A program made the position numbers and the translations under genes. A model generated the notes under the pieces. That model was not told the DNA's origin. It did not search any database and saw only the letters and a list, made by a program, of their open reading frames with translations. From NCBI GenBank assembly GCA_030248065.1, contig JASAMV010000146.1:1-64000 (forward strand): DNA of 64,000 nucleotides, read 5' to 3'. The DNA comes from Rhynchonema sp. JSB1_4 (Eukaryota > Nematoda > Chromadorea > Monhysterida > Xyalidae). Below are positions 39,501 through 51,087 of the stretch, piece after piece. Each line of letters opens with the position of its first letter. Position 1 is the first letter of the stretch.

Positions 39501-42500
39501 TCACACAGGGGTGGCCTATAAGAACTTTGAAAGGGCGTTTTGCGCAACTTGCCTGTCTAGAGCTGCCAGAAGACAACTAATGAAACATCTGCATATACAC
39601 GCACGGCACTGATATTCCAAAACCTAAAGTGTGTGTACTCACAGGCAATTCGCTGGAGCGGGAGAAATGCGCCGACAATCCGTCGTGTTCGGTGTGGTCG
39701 GTGTGGTCCGAGTGGTCGGAATGCAGTCAGAGTTGCGGTCGCGGTCAAATGGCCCGGCAGCGACTGTGTGTGGGCGGACGGACGGACTGCGACGGACATC
39801 GCGAAGAGTTGGAAGAATGCAACGCACAGGTCTGTGGCATCAACACGGAGCATGAAACATCAACCAGCACCAACAACAAGCCTAAAGCACCCACTTTCGT
39901 CCCTGAAACACCCCTGGAATTCCCTGACTCAATCTTTTCTCATCCCTTCGCACCACCCGCACCCCCGCCCACTGCCGGCGGCGCCGCCCCGACCAACTTT
40001 TGGGACAATCTAGGTCAGAACTTTTGGGGCACCGGACAACCGCAGATTTTTGACACGAACCCGTTCGGCACGCCGACAGATTTCGGCGCACCACCGCCGC
40101 CGCCTGAGGGGTTTGGTAATGCGCATTTTGGGAACCACTTTGGCAATCATTTTGGCAACAATCTTGGTCATCACAATTTTGGCAATGGTTTCGGTCCGAG
40201 CAACTTTTTCGGAGGACCGCATGGGTTCTTCGCTTTTAGCCAGGATGAAGAAGCAAAAACTGTGGATTCCAAACCATAAAAATTTCATGACATCAAATTA
40301 AGCCCAACCACGGAAGCATGAGCATCAACTATGCATGCACAACAATGAACCAAAAACATTCTCTCTTGTTTTCGCAAACTTGTATTCCCTGGCTTCAAGC
40401 GAAGTTCCTCGTACAAAAAGCTGATGGTTCAATAACGGCTACTACACGTTGTGCAAAACGCGATGGCATTTTATTATTGCTTTTAGTCGCTTGTATCTTG
40501 CGTTTTACGAGCTAGATAGTCATTATTTTGCGCACATTCATACAAAACGTGTCATACCAGCCTCTTATAAAATTGTGATAATTCACCGAAGCAAATGATT
40601 CATTTCTGTTCATCCAGCTGAGCTTTTTATGTTTCATTTCATCATTATTTATGATGTGCGATGCTTGTTTTCATTTCTTTTTCCAAATGTTGATCTGGCT
40701 AAGTCTTGATCTGATGTGGGTGTGATGCGATCAAAGGATCTGAATGTGGCACTACTCAAGGTCAAGTCAAAGGCGATGGACAACATCAGGACCGATGCTT
40801 TAATGTTGATTGTGAAATTTCGACATGGAAATGCGGGCGAAACAATGGGAAAACATCGGAGAGCTATGCAATAGCTGTAGTTATTGCGAATTTGTTCACA
40901 TTTAATCAAGTTTCAGGTTTGCTGAGTGTTTCGTTTTGTTTGTCTTGCACCTTGTATATTACCCCCTGTGTGCTGTGCACACGCATAATTATAGTACTGT
41001 AAATAAAATAGTACAAAATGCCATCGCGTTTCACAAATGACTGTCTCCCACTTAAAGCACCCTTGACATAAGGCACCACAAACCAATCAAAGTCATCTAA
41101 AATTTCTCCCGGATTCCCCCACGTCACTGCACTCGTAATTCAGCACCGTTTCTGTACGCCCACGCACCAGGCCCCAGCTTTGTAATGACGCACAGCACCC
41201 AGAACAGATGCACAGTTGGAAATCAAACGTAACTGTGTTTGAATGTTTCATCAATGGTTCAATCTGATGTTTCATCGTGGTTTGATAAACGCATGGACTA
41301 GCATACCCTGCCTGCAAATGCAAAACCATGCATGTTCCACGATAAAAATGACACCACAGTGATGTTAGTGAAACATGCCATCCGTGTTATCATATGCCCA
41401 TCACCTTAATTCGCATCACGAATTTCATGCATAGACGTTGAGAAACAAACAACTGAGTGATGTTTCACGCCCCATACACATATATAGGAATGCGCCGATT
41501 GGTCCAACTGGTCGACGTGGACATCATGCGATCGCAGTTGTGGCGCGAACGGTGAACGTCAAAGACGACGTTTGTGTTTGAACGGCTTCACGTGCAGCGG
41601 GCCGGCCAGGGAGACAGCCAGATGTGACGATCTGCCCGTTAGTGCGCTTGCGAAATCAGGCTACATGTCCATGTGTCCTTGACAAATCAGGCAAACGTAC
41701 GGCGTGTATTTGCAGAATTGCAGCGACTGGACGGTTTGGTCCGACTGGGGCGAATGCAGTGTTTCGTGCGGTTTCGGGCTGCAGAAACGACAGAGACGAT
41801 GCGACGGCGGGCAACAGTGTTTGGGCGTGGGAACGGAGGAACGCATTTGTGAGCGATCGGTGCGTGCGGCTAGCTGATGTTTCACTTCAATATTGCGCAT
41901 CCTGAATTGTTTTATTTTGTTAATTTGACGACCATTTCCAGTCCTGCGTCGGCGTGTGGTCATTCTGGGCCGAATGGAGTTCGTGTTCGAAAGAGTGTGA
42001 TGGTGGTACCCGAACCAGAACACGACAGTGCAGCAATGGTAGCCCCCACTTCTTCATGTTTTGTAGAAAACACCAAACAACTAATTTTTTTATTGGCACA
42101 GACAAATGCATCGGCGCCGAATCAGAACGATCTCGATGCAATCTATCGCCGTGCGCCGTTTGGACGAGTTGGGATCCGTGGAGCGACTGTTCGGCCACTT
42201 GTGGACACGGCACCCAGACTCGGAGACGGTCGTGCAGGGGTGCGTTGAAATTTTGCAATTAAATTACGGAAATTCTGCCAGTTAAAAGTTGACCGTTTGT
42301 TGGCTACAGGCAATGAAAACGCCATAATTCTGACGTCGGATGGCGGCAGTTTCGCTCAACGACTGACCAAATGCGAAGGCGACAACGAGGAGAGGCGCGA
42401 CTGCGTTTTGCCTGCGTGTCCAAGGAAGAGTAGAAGTCAGAAGAAGAGAAATGGAGGTATATGGCGCTGTAAATTTAAAATTATTTATAATGTTTCAACT

Positions 42501-45500
42501 CCAATTCGATCCAGGTTCATCACTAATAACCGGCAGTGTGCCAACATCGTCCGAAGAAGACCACGTGCATCCACATGCGGGTCCTTGGTCTGATTGGTCG
42601 GAATGCAATGTTTCATGCGGTAGAGGCTCGAAACGACGAATACGCAATTGCCCTGAGTTGGTTAATCTTCCACTGTACCAATTTTGTGCCGATATTATTG
42701 TGAGAGATACGATGGGCATGATAACAAGAATGACAATGTAATGGTGGCTCTCAGCCACCCGCATGAACAAGCCAGTGATCGGTTTTACCAAAGCATGCAC
42801 CCACACTAACATTTGAATCTAAAAAGCTGTGTTTTTTTCTGACTTTTTTTTCAAAGCTCCGAATTTCCCTGTCAGACCTCGCAACTGTGTCAACACGGAA
42901 ACAATCATCTGTGACCAATCGCCGTGCAATCTGATCACCAGTGCTACAGAATGGGGTGCTTGGCAATTGTGGTCAACTTGTACACATTCATGTGGTGGCG
43001 GAACGAGGAGGCGGTACGTTACTTGCGTTCATGCGCACTGATGATGACCTGGCGCACCATTTAGTGCATCCGCGGTGTAATTGCGCTTTGAACTATTTCA
43101 AGCTGCTATTTCTCTTCAGGGAACGGCCGTGCATATCGTCCAACTGCGCCACACAAGACAACGAATTTGATGTGCAGAACTGTAACCAGCAATCCTGCAA
43201 GCGGGTAAAACATTGAATGACTATTTGTCACTGCTTTAGCTTCTGAAGCAACAATTCTGAACCCAACACGGTGCCTGATTTTTCAGGGCAGCTGGGGTGA
43301 CTGGTCAGTCTGGTCCATCTGCACTCGATCATGTGACGGGGGCACACAATTCAGGGAGCGAATCTGTGAGGCCGATGACCAACGACAATGTCAAGGTTTG
43401 CCGTGCAGTTTTAAGTTACTATACTTGTTTCTTGTCACAGTAATCTTTTATCTGAACTTACTTGACAGGCTTCAATAAAGAGCAACGTACGTGCAATGAC
43501 AAAAAGTGCGAGGTGCACAATCGTCTGCCCACTCTGATCATCACAAGCAGGGAAGCGGGCACCGACGGACTGGCACTGGAAACAAAGAGCACAGGTTCGA
43601 GTTTGACTGTCTAACTTTTTAGAGTTACAGTATGTCTGAAATCTTCAAACCTGATGTTTCATTCTCAGACGACTCCCTGCCAACATGGTCCGACTGGAGT
43701 GGCTGGTCGCGATGCAGCTGCTTCAATCGCAAGGCCATGCGACGTCGATACTGCGTCGTGCGGGAACCGAAACTGGTCGGGTTCTGTCTCGGTCCCCTCA
43801 TCCAGCTGAAACCGTGCGAACCGAGCACATGTGGTTGGTTGATGTTTCACTCATTCATTCATGCACCACTCCCAGTCTGAAGCCGAACTGCTTGCACAGA
43901 GGGCGTCAACGGTGGCTGGTCGGTTTGGTCCGAATGGTCCGGTTGCTCGCGTGACTGCGGCATCGGCGCCTATCGTGTGCGGAACAGGATGTGCTCCGAA
44001 CCAGTGCAATCCAATCAGGGATCATACTGTAGCGGACAATCGTTCGAGAAAGAGTCCTGCGACGATCGGCTGCGACCGTGCGTTGGTTAGTTGGTATTGT
44101 CGAATGGCTTGGTTGGTAGTTTGCCTGAATTTTCAAGCACATAACACCTAAGCTATTGTCACAGGACGTTCACAGGACGGTGATTGGTCCGAGTGGTCGG
44201 AGTTCGGTGAGTGCTCAGCATCATGCGGAGACGGGTATCGGTCGAGGACCAGGTCAGGACACAGAATGCATTTTATTGTCAGATCTCAAACTTGAAAATA
44301 CTGAAAATCAGGCGCCAACCGCCTTCTGCAATCCAGATTCTGCTCAAGACCCGCGCCATCCAACGGTGGTCACTCGTGTGAAGGGGCCGATTTCGATATC
44401 GACACGTGCACGAGCACAGAATTCTGCGAATGTTGGTAGCTGTGCTTTAAATAATGAAAATTGAGTATATTTTCATCCATGTTTAGCGCATGCGTTTGTT
44501 TGTTGTTACGAATGACTCTCTCATTCGCAGTCAGAACGTTGTGCACCTTTCTGCCATCATTCCTCAGTTCTCACTATATTCAGTTCTTACATAGCGCTAG
44601 ATAACAGCACGATTTTCAGTTCCACCACACAACACCTAGTGCATGAAACATCATCTGATTCTAGCTCCTAGCAGCAACAACAACAACAGCAGCAACAGTA
44701 ACAACGACCCAGTGCCAGTTAGTCGATCGGAACGAGCACCTAACGAGCGGAGGAGTAATGCGTTGACCAGTGCTTGGGCCGATTGGGGTGAATGGTCCTC
44801 GTGCACGTCGACTTGCGGGTTCAGCTATCAAGCACGAAGTCGCGAGTGCAACGTATCGGATGCGGGCTCATGTGTTGGCGTGGCGCACATGACACGCATT
44901 TGCACCGCAAGGCCGCAATGCAAAAGTTATTATGATTAGATGCACACAGTTTATTATAATTTTGTATTTTATGTTGAATAGATTTAGTCTTCAACGACAC
45001 GACTAATTATCAATAACATTTAGTTAATTATTTTTATATTTATTTTTCGCACCCACACACACACACACAGATGAGATAGCGGGCAGCTGGTCAGCGTGGA
45101 CCGAGTGGAGTGCGTGCGAGGCCAACTGTGGCACCGGCTTGAAGATACGGTAATTCGTCACTCATTTGGTTGTGTTGCACACAGTTACTGTAGTTTGGGA
45201 GTAGATTTATATGTGTAGTTACGAATGTATGTCGTCCCGTAGATCGCTTGGCATACTTGCACTGCATGTCGCTGTCGAAAATACAATAGAAGCGAGCAAA
45301 TGACATACAGCACTTTCGAGTTTCAACCGACATTTTATCCCGATTTGGCCATATTTTCCAGAAACCGTAGCTGTACAAACCCATCGCCGGCCAACGGCGG
45401 TCTGCCGTGCATTGGTGCTACGGTGCATACCCGTGTGTGCACTGCCCCGTCATTCAAACCCTGTCTTTCGTCAATCGTGCACGGACAGAGACTGCATGAT

Positions 45501-45530
45501 TTAGTGGCCACTTCGTGGGAACATTCGTGA
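33523..45530 (+). CDS. ADAMTS metalloprotease with many thrombospondin repeats (long form)
   Basis: About 34 exons give roughly 1,690 residues. Exons 1-16: 33523-33576, 33727-34125, 34435-34660, 35173-35214, 35436-35620, 35913-35996, 36293-36431, 37040-37181, 37257-37394, 37475-37678, 37716-37806, 38059-38231, 38323-38501, 38608-38832, 38953-39059 and 39262-39421. Exon 17 is 39645-39829. Exons 18-34 start at 41488, 41716, 41942, 42102, 42310, 42515, 42857, 43120, 43287, 43469, 43669, 43900, 44165, 44337, 44672, 45071 and 45362. A signal peptide (about 1-24) leads into a prodomain. The reprolysin zinc site HEMGHNLGMVH (419-429, catalytic Glu420) is split by an intron, and the Met-turn is near 443. 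Then come a disintegrin-like region, a central TSP1 repeat (from about 588), a Cys-rich module and about 15 more TSP1 repeats. This is a secreted protease of extracellular matrix. I see neither a spacer of usual size nor a GON domain. The exon 23 donor is uncertain (42660-42697). Confidence 0.9.
36705..36921. repeat. Foldback element in ADAMTS intron 7
   Basis: The left arm, about 36705-36803, contains TTTTCGAAACGGTGTAAACG and ACCTCGGTGTAAAC. The right arm, about 36821-36921, is its approximate reverse complement (GTTTACACCGAG through CACCGTTTCGAAAA). Arms are about 100 bp around a short loop. It lies wholly within the intron that precedes the catalytic exon. Confidence 0.7.
39645..40279 (+). 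CDS. Alternative terminal exon of the ADAMTS gene (short form)
   Basis: This is exon 17 read past its internal donor (GTCTGT at 39830) to a stop at 40277-40279, giving a short protein of about 1,060 residues. The exon first encodes the TSP1 repeat WSVWSEWSECSQSCGRG, then a tail of about 150 residues. The tail is Pro-rich, then rich in Gly, Phe, Asn and His (repeats such as HFGNHFGNHFGNN). If spliced at 39829, CNAQ joins EC of exon 18 and keeps both phase and the Cys-X3-Cys pattern of the repeat, so both ends look functional. The nearest AATAAA downstream is at 41002. An alternative reading is two separate genes, the second being a TSP1-only gene from 41488, but no start codon or signal peptide was found for it. 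Confidence 0.7.
40448..41036. repeat. Inverted-repeat element between ADAMTS exons 17 and 18
   Basis: AAACGCGATGGCATTTT in the left arm (40448-40478) is matched by AAAATGCCATCGCGTTT in the right arm (41003-41036), with partial pairing on either side. The interior has no gene. The right arm also carries an AATAAA that could serve the short ADAMTS form. Confidence 0.5.
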
Positions 45531-46122
45531 CCAACAAAAATTCGGTGATATGATTATTTTCTTGAGCTCATGGCAAACATGTCAACGATCCATGAAACAT
45601 CAGCAAATTACTGTCAAGTCAATGATGTTTCACAGATGCGTGTTTGCCACGAGCGCTGTGTACATAACGCATTTGCATAGAATACGTGTCCATACCTCGA
45701 AGTGTTTTGCCCTTTTTTGTTTTGGTGAAATGTGTTTGATATTTTTGTCTTGAATTCTAGCCGACGCACATGATCTTCGCTTCATATCATGTCCATTTAT
45801 CACACCAACGCACTGAATTTTATGTACGCTTCATGTGCCTTTCACGTTTTTTGCATTTTACGTTTACGGATCAGCGCATTATGTGGTTGTTGTTGCATTT
45901 TCTTCGCATGCCAGGTCAATGAAACGCACGCGTGCGGCAATTATAAACCCATTTTTTCTTGCAACAAGCTTCAGCTAAAATATGAACGACTTGTCGTTAT
46001 GTACAAACAAGGGAAAGAGAACAGAATGACAAAAAAGGATATCACCAGATTTTGGTTGTTGGAGTGAATAGCAAACGATGTGAAAATTTGCAAAGCGAAA
46101 TTTCCCAAAAATTACAATCCAA
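45531..46122. other. Intergenic, downstream of the ADAMTS gene
   Basis: No gene is recognised. Two copies of the TGAAACATCA motif lie at 45593-45602 and 45623-45632, facing opposite ways and 20 bp apart. Confidence 0.4.
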
Positions 46123-46979
46123 TAGGGATCGGCGTCGGTCATGTAGACCGACACCGACACCGACACCGACACTTTTTTGGAAAGTACCGACACCGGCGAA
46201 AAAGCACGCCGACACCGACACCGACAGTGAAAAAATGACCGACACCGACAGTAAAACCGAGTTTGCCTTTTTTAGCCCTAAAAACTTATTTTTAGACCTA
46301 AAATGCCTTTTTGGACAAAAACCGGTGTGTTGGTGTACTTCTCACCTGAAAAAAGAGGGATCAAATACCAAAACAAAAAACAATTATGAACTTTGTATGA
46401 TAGGATAGGTCTGTCTCTTTGTCGCAGGAACAAACAGGTTCTGTCCGCCTCTCACTCTCAGTGAAACATTCAACGTTGGAACGAACCGGATTTTTACCAT
46501 GAGCGCAACTTTTGTTGTTCAGAATTTTGTGTTTTCATGTTTGAAGTGGTACAAAGGCATCGGCCACTATAAAAAGCGTCGCCGAAACCCCTCATTTTGT
46601 TAGCTAAACCTATTTCGAACCATTTTTGCATATTTGCAGGCCTAAAATGGCGTCAAAAGAGACCGATTTTGATATTCTGAACCGACTAGGTTTTGCAAAG
46701 CTAGTCCGGGCGGACTCGCGCGGCAAAGAAACGCAGGTCCAATGCAAAATTTGGCAAAAAAACCAGCGCTTGGCGCTTTTTTATATGTTGTGGACAACTA
46801 AAGAACATAATCAGTACGAAATATATTTTTTTTCTAATAGTAGTTGGCTGCCGAAAAATTGGGGACCGACACTACCGACACCTGAAAAAAACCGACACTT
46901 TTGTGGACCGACACCGACACCGACATTAGTAGTGTCGGTACCTACACCGACTTTTTTCCGACACCGACGCCGATCCCTA
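46123..46979 (+). mobile_element. hAT-type non-autonomous element, 857 bp
   Basis: The ends are TAGGGATCGGCGTCGG and its inverted copy CCGACGCCGATCCCTA. They are flanked by the exact 8-bp duplication CAATCCAA (46115-46122 and 46980-46987). Subterminal regions are runs of CCGACA in both orientations. An internal frame (46626-46991, 121 codons) has a VQCKIWQKNQR stretch, loosely like a damaged zinc-finger start of a hAT transposase; this is weak. The element ends 77 bp from the stop of the AP-3 mu gene, so it may lie in that gene's 3' untranslated region. Confidence 0.88.
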
Positions 46980-47056
46980 CAATCCAACTGATCACATTCT
47001 ACGATAATAATTTGAAAATTATGGCAAACTTGATAAAATAGGCTGAGAATGTGTCG

Positions 47057-49328
47057 TCACGTGCGTATTTGGAAGCGCCCCGCCTTTGTGATGTACTTGA
47101 CACCCTTGAACGGCTTGTACTTTTCGCCATACATGTCCAGTCGGTTCACTTTCAGGCCCGACACAGCCAATTGGCTGATCTTGAAACCGACATTTATCGT
47201 CGGATTCACATCAACCACATTCGCACCATCAGTCAGCACGACGTTGACCTGAAATGGCAAGGCAAGGCGAAATCATAATCAGTTTTCTACCAGAAGACAA
47301 CTTTCACGGCAGAAAAGCATCGCGAGAACGAGCCATAACGAAAGGCAAGTTTCAGAAGTTTACAATTTATACGTTCAACCGGTTATAAATTCACCGCACG
47401 CACCGTGCCGCGTATGTTCGGCGGTTTATTGAGTTCGATCTTGCCGATATTCCAGTGGAACACCTTCGAAACCGGATCGAACGAGTAGCGACCTTGTGAC
47501 GCGACCAGCGCACAACTGATCACGGCACGGGGCATCGAGATTTCCAGATACGCGTCTTCCAGCTGAAAAAAAGGAATTTTAAGGAATAAAAAGAAATTTT
47601 GCGAGCCACAAATGAAGTCGAGCTCAAATCGCGGCAAAACTTACCACTTTTCCCATGCTCTGTTTGGGCCCAACGGTGATGTCGAGCTTGCCGCCGGTTG
47701 GTTTGAGCACGATTGAGTGACGAATATAGATTGGTATCGCGACCACGCTGCAATTTACAAGTGAACCTGGCTTCACTAATTCTTTTGTTCTGAAAATCGC
47801 AAGGTTTCCAAAAAAGTCACTCAAAAAAGACAATAATCCGGCCACTTTATGTATCTCATCTCAGGTTGGAGTTCGCACCTTTGAGATCCAATGTGATAGG
47901 ACATCAGTCGGAAGTTGCCGTCCGGCGGGACGAACGATATGATTTTCTCGTTCTGAAAATTGAAATCAACTTCAAATGAATTCATAAAGAAATCAGAATG
48001 AACGAAAAGAATGCGACTCACCTCCCAACGTTTGAATCGGACGCACGGATGGAAGCTGACGTCATCGAGCAGCCGTGGGTTCATGAACGTCAACGTGAGA
48101 TCGGGCATACCGCTCAATTTCACGCAACAATCAATCTGGGCAAGAATAAAAACCGAACTGAAAGGCCGTTTGAAAATCGCATGCAAATATTTTCAGGCGC
48201 GCACAAGATGATCGCCAATATTTCACAAACTGCTGCCGTTTATATCTCTTCTGCCCTATCGAATTAAAAAAAATATTCGAAAATCTAAATATACGAACAT
48301 ATCCCTGAATCTCAGCGAACACGGTCGAGCCCGACTTATCAATGATGGCGTCGATTTCCTCCACCACGTCAAAATAGGCCTCGTTGTTCGTGTATTTCAC
48401 GCCGGCGCGACGCCACGGAATATTCGACAGCTGGCCGGTCGGTAATGTTTCGCTCACGCTGTAAAAGCGGCTACCTTACCATGGTTGAGGTAATTTTCAG
48501 CAAGAACTAACTGGAGAATATTGTGAAAACAAAAAAACACTGCACAAAAATGACGAACGAAAGGGTAAACACAGACGAACTTTGATTTTCCAGTGACGGT
48601 GCTGGTGAGATTGCGGAAGAAACTCGGCGGCTTGATCAGTTCCTCGAGAATGTTCATTTCAGTGGCCAGCGGATAGCCATTGTCCAGCATTTCATCCAAC
48701 AGCTGCAAAAAGCGTCCGTTTTAATGCGCAGACCCAAACAAAATTATACGAAAAGGAACCACACCTCAAAGACCAGCACGTAGTTTTCTTTGATGGTCGA
48801 ATCAGAGCAATCACCGAAATAATGTTTGAACGTATCAACCACGCGATGTAGAAACTCGATAACCAGCAGTGGCGGGCCTTAATTAAACATCTTGTGGTGG
48901 TGAGGGTAGCTCAATTCTTGCACATAATCGTTAGATATTCAGTCAAGGAAAACGAACATTCGCACATGCATACGGCGACCAAATAGATGCCGTTGTGATA
49001 AATACTGATCAGGTAATGGTGTGGTGTTGAGATCACAGGTGGGACATCATCGGGCGTCGATGCCTGAAACTTTGTATGAGTCTGGTCCCCGTCCCCACAC
49101 AGGTTCAGAATCAGACATCAAAAACTTGATGGTAATCTTACCCGTTTCTGAGCGTCGAAAAAATAATCACAAAGCGAACGATGTATCACCGACTTCCAGT
49201 GTTTCTCCAAAATGATGTCCCTGAAAGTGTAAAAAACGACTTCCTAACATTCACATTGACAACACCCAAGCAACAAGCTCGCCACAAACTAACCCGGGTG
49301 AATTTATGACGAACAAACTGTGAATCAT
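47057..49328 (-). CDS. apm-3: AP-3 complex subunit mu
   Basis: Eleven exons on the minus strand, in transcript order: 49328-49294, 49220-49142, 49063-48958, 48877-48765, 48702-48581, 48458-48299, 48135-48022, 47952-47879, 47747-47645, 47562-47395 and 47248-47057. All joins keep phase and give 421 residues, close to the usual 418 of animal AP-3 mu. The N-terminal longin domain starts MIHSLFVINSPG and contains LEKHWKSV. The C-terminal mu-homology domain begins near residue 160 (GQLSNIPWRRAGVKY) and ends with RLDMYGEKYKPFKGVKY. AP-3 sorts membrane proteins from endosomes to lysosomes and lysosome-related organelles, and mu reads tyrosine-based (YXX-hydrophobic) signals. Identity with AP-3 mu rather than AP-1 or AP-2 mu rests on these motifs. 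Three exons use a GTTCGT donor. The gene is convergent with the ADAMTS gene. Confidence 0.96.
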
Positions 49329-50196
49329 GACTGCGTACCCGCGCCGCGGACGAGTAGTGATTGAGTGTAAATCGCTCAAAAGTGGTTCTGGAAGCTGGAA
49401 CGGCAGCCAGGAATTGTACAATAACGGGTGTTGTGTCAGGGATTTACATTTCTTGGAATTGGGCCTTTTCCAATTAACTACCAGAACGCGCTGTAGCGGC
49501 TGGGGATTCCCCTGAGCCGTATCTATCTCGAGTCAACCCTCAGCGGGCACCTATCAACCTAAGCCTTACCCCGCCCCGGGGCTCTATTTCCGACAATACG
49601 GTACTTTCCTTTCCTTTCTTCGATATAAAACTTTTAGACAGAAAAGGTTCACTTCGCGTCGCCGACGAAAAAACAAATAACTTTTTTAAACTTACCTTTT
49701 AACACAACGTCACGCCGATGGTCTCGAATACCCTGCGAAACCTGGGCGTAGACAGGACTCCAAATTGATTTTTTTCAATAATTTACTGAATACAACAGTT
49801 ACACAATGCTCTCGCGTCCCTTTTAAACTTTTTTAACAACGAATTGAGCAACAAACAAATTGCGTTGAAAAAAAGCGACACAAATTTCGAAAATTGTGAT
49901 TGAAAAATGAAACAGAAACATCAAGTGAACCGAAGTGCGGGGCTAGGCCAGCCCGATTGACACCTCCGGCTTGGCAAGCCCTTTTTAAGACAAGACTTAT
50001 TTTTTCAAAAAAACAAGCCCTTTTCAAAAAAAACTTTAAAAGGTAAACGTATTACCAAGGTAAACAACTCAAAAGTGCCTGTACAAGACCGGTCGCTCCA
50101 AAGCACAAGAACGCCTGAAACATTGTAACCTCGCCTTGACCCTTCAGGGGAAATGTTTTAACTTTGGTTTGGGTAGCGCGTTTTTTGGCTTCAAAT
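49329..50196. other. Upstream region of AP-3 mu, repeat-derived
   Basis: The stretch probably holds the AP-3 mu promoter, but I cannot define it. At 49581-49602 there is a lone copy of the TATTTCCGACAATACGGTA end seen on the element at 51088-51913, so a truncated relative sits here. No other gene is seen. Confidence 0.4.
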
Positions 50197-51042
50197 CAGA
50201 GATCGGAAACGGGCCGGGTAAAGTCGGCCCGGCCCGGCCCGGTCGGCGAAAAGTCCGGCCCGGCCCGGCCCGGCCCGGTGGAGGGCTGCAGGTCGGCCCG
50301 GCCCGGCCCGTTTTGGCTTGAGGTCGGCCCGGCCCGGCCCGGCCCGGTCAGCCAATTTTCAAGGGCTGAAAACTAAAAAAGTCCAAAAAGCTGAAAAAAA
50401 TTCGAAAATTTTCTGCAGAATGCTTGTTTTCACTGGTACAGCTGGGGGAAGGGTAGGTAGGTAAGGTAGGTAGGTACGTAGACAGTAGACTGACGCGCCA
50501 TCCTGATGCAGTACGTAAGTCGCCGCCCCGGTTTGTACAGTAGTAGGTATAATTTTTGACTCAAAATGGTTTAAAATCGGTATTTTTCACTCCATATAGG
50601 CGAAAAATAATTAGCGCTTAAGAATACATTCTCATCAATATGTAGACATAAATTTTGTTCCCGGACGACTCCCCCCAGCTCGGCCGGTCGGTACAGTAGG
50701 TAGGTTGATTGCAGGCAGGCTTTTTTGGTGGTACAGTATGTTGATTGCTGCAAAGCAAAGGCCTGGGTATGGGTGCGGTACTGCTTCTTTCTTCAAAACG
50801 ATGACTGAAAGGATCAAGAACTAGGAAATGTTATTGCGCGAAGCGCAAAAATTTTGAAAATTTTGGTTCAAAAAAATGGTAATTTCGTTCAAATTTAGGC
50901 ATACCGGGCCGGACCGGGCCGGGCTGCTCGGCCCGGCCCGGCCCGGTCCCCCCAAATCTCCGGCCCGGCCCGGCCCGGCCCGGTCGACCAACTCCAAAAT
51001 CGCGGCCCGGCCCGGCCCGGGCCAGCCCGTTTCCGATCTCTG
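50197..51042 (+). mobile_element. hAT-type MITE with GGCCC arrays, 846 bp
   Basis: The ends are CAGAGATCGGAAACGGGCC and the inverted CCGTTTCCGATCTCTG. They are flanked by the exact 8-bp duplication CTTCAAAT (50189-50196 and 51043-51050). Just inside each end is an array of GGCCC/GGGCC repeats (about 50210-50345 and 50905-51030) in opposite orientations. The centre has no transposase. Confidence 0.87.
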
Positions 51043-51087
51043 CTTCAAATCGGTTCGGGTATCGGTGTGGTGTTTTCACTCCAAATA

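Noticed and set aside
41488..45530. A separate thrombospondin-repeat gene
   Set aside because: No start codon or signal peptide precedes 41488, and exon 17 joins exon 18 in phase with correct Cys spacing. It is kept as an alternative, not as the main call.
50136..50376. GPARPG-rich proteins in several frames
   Set aside because: These are translations of the GGCCC arrays inside transposable elements, in all frames.
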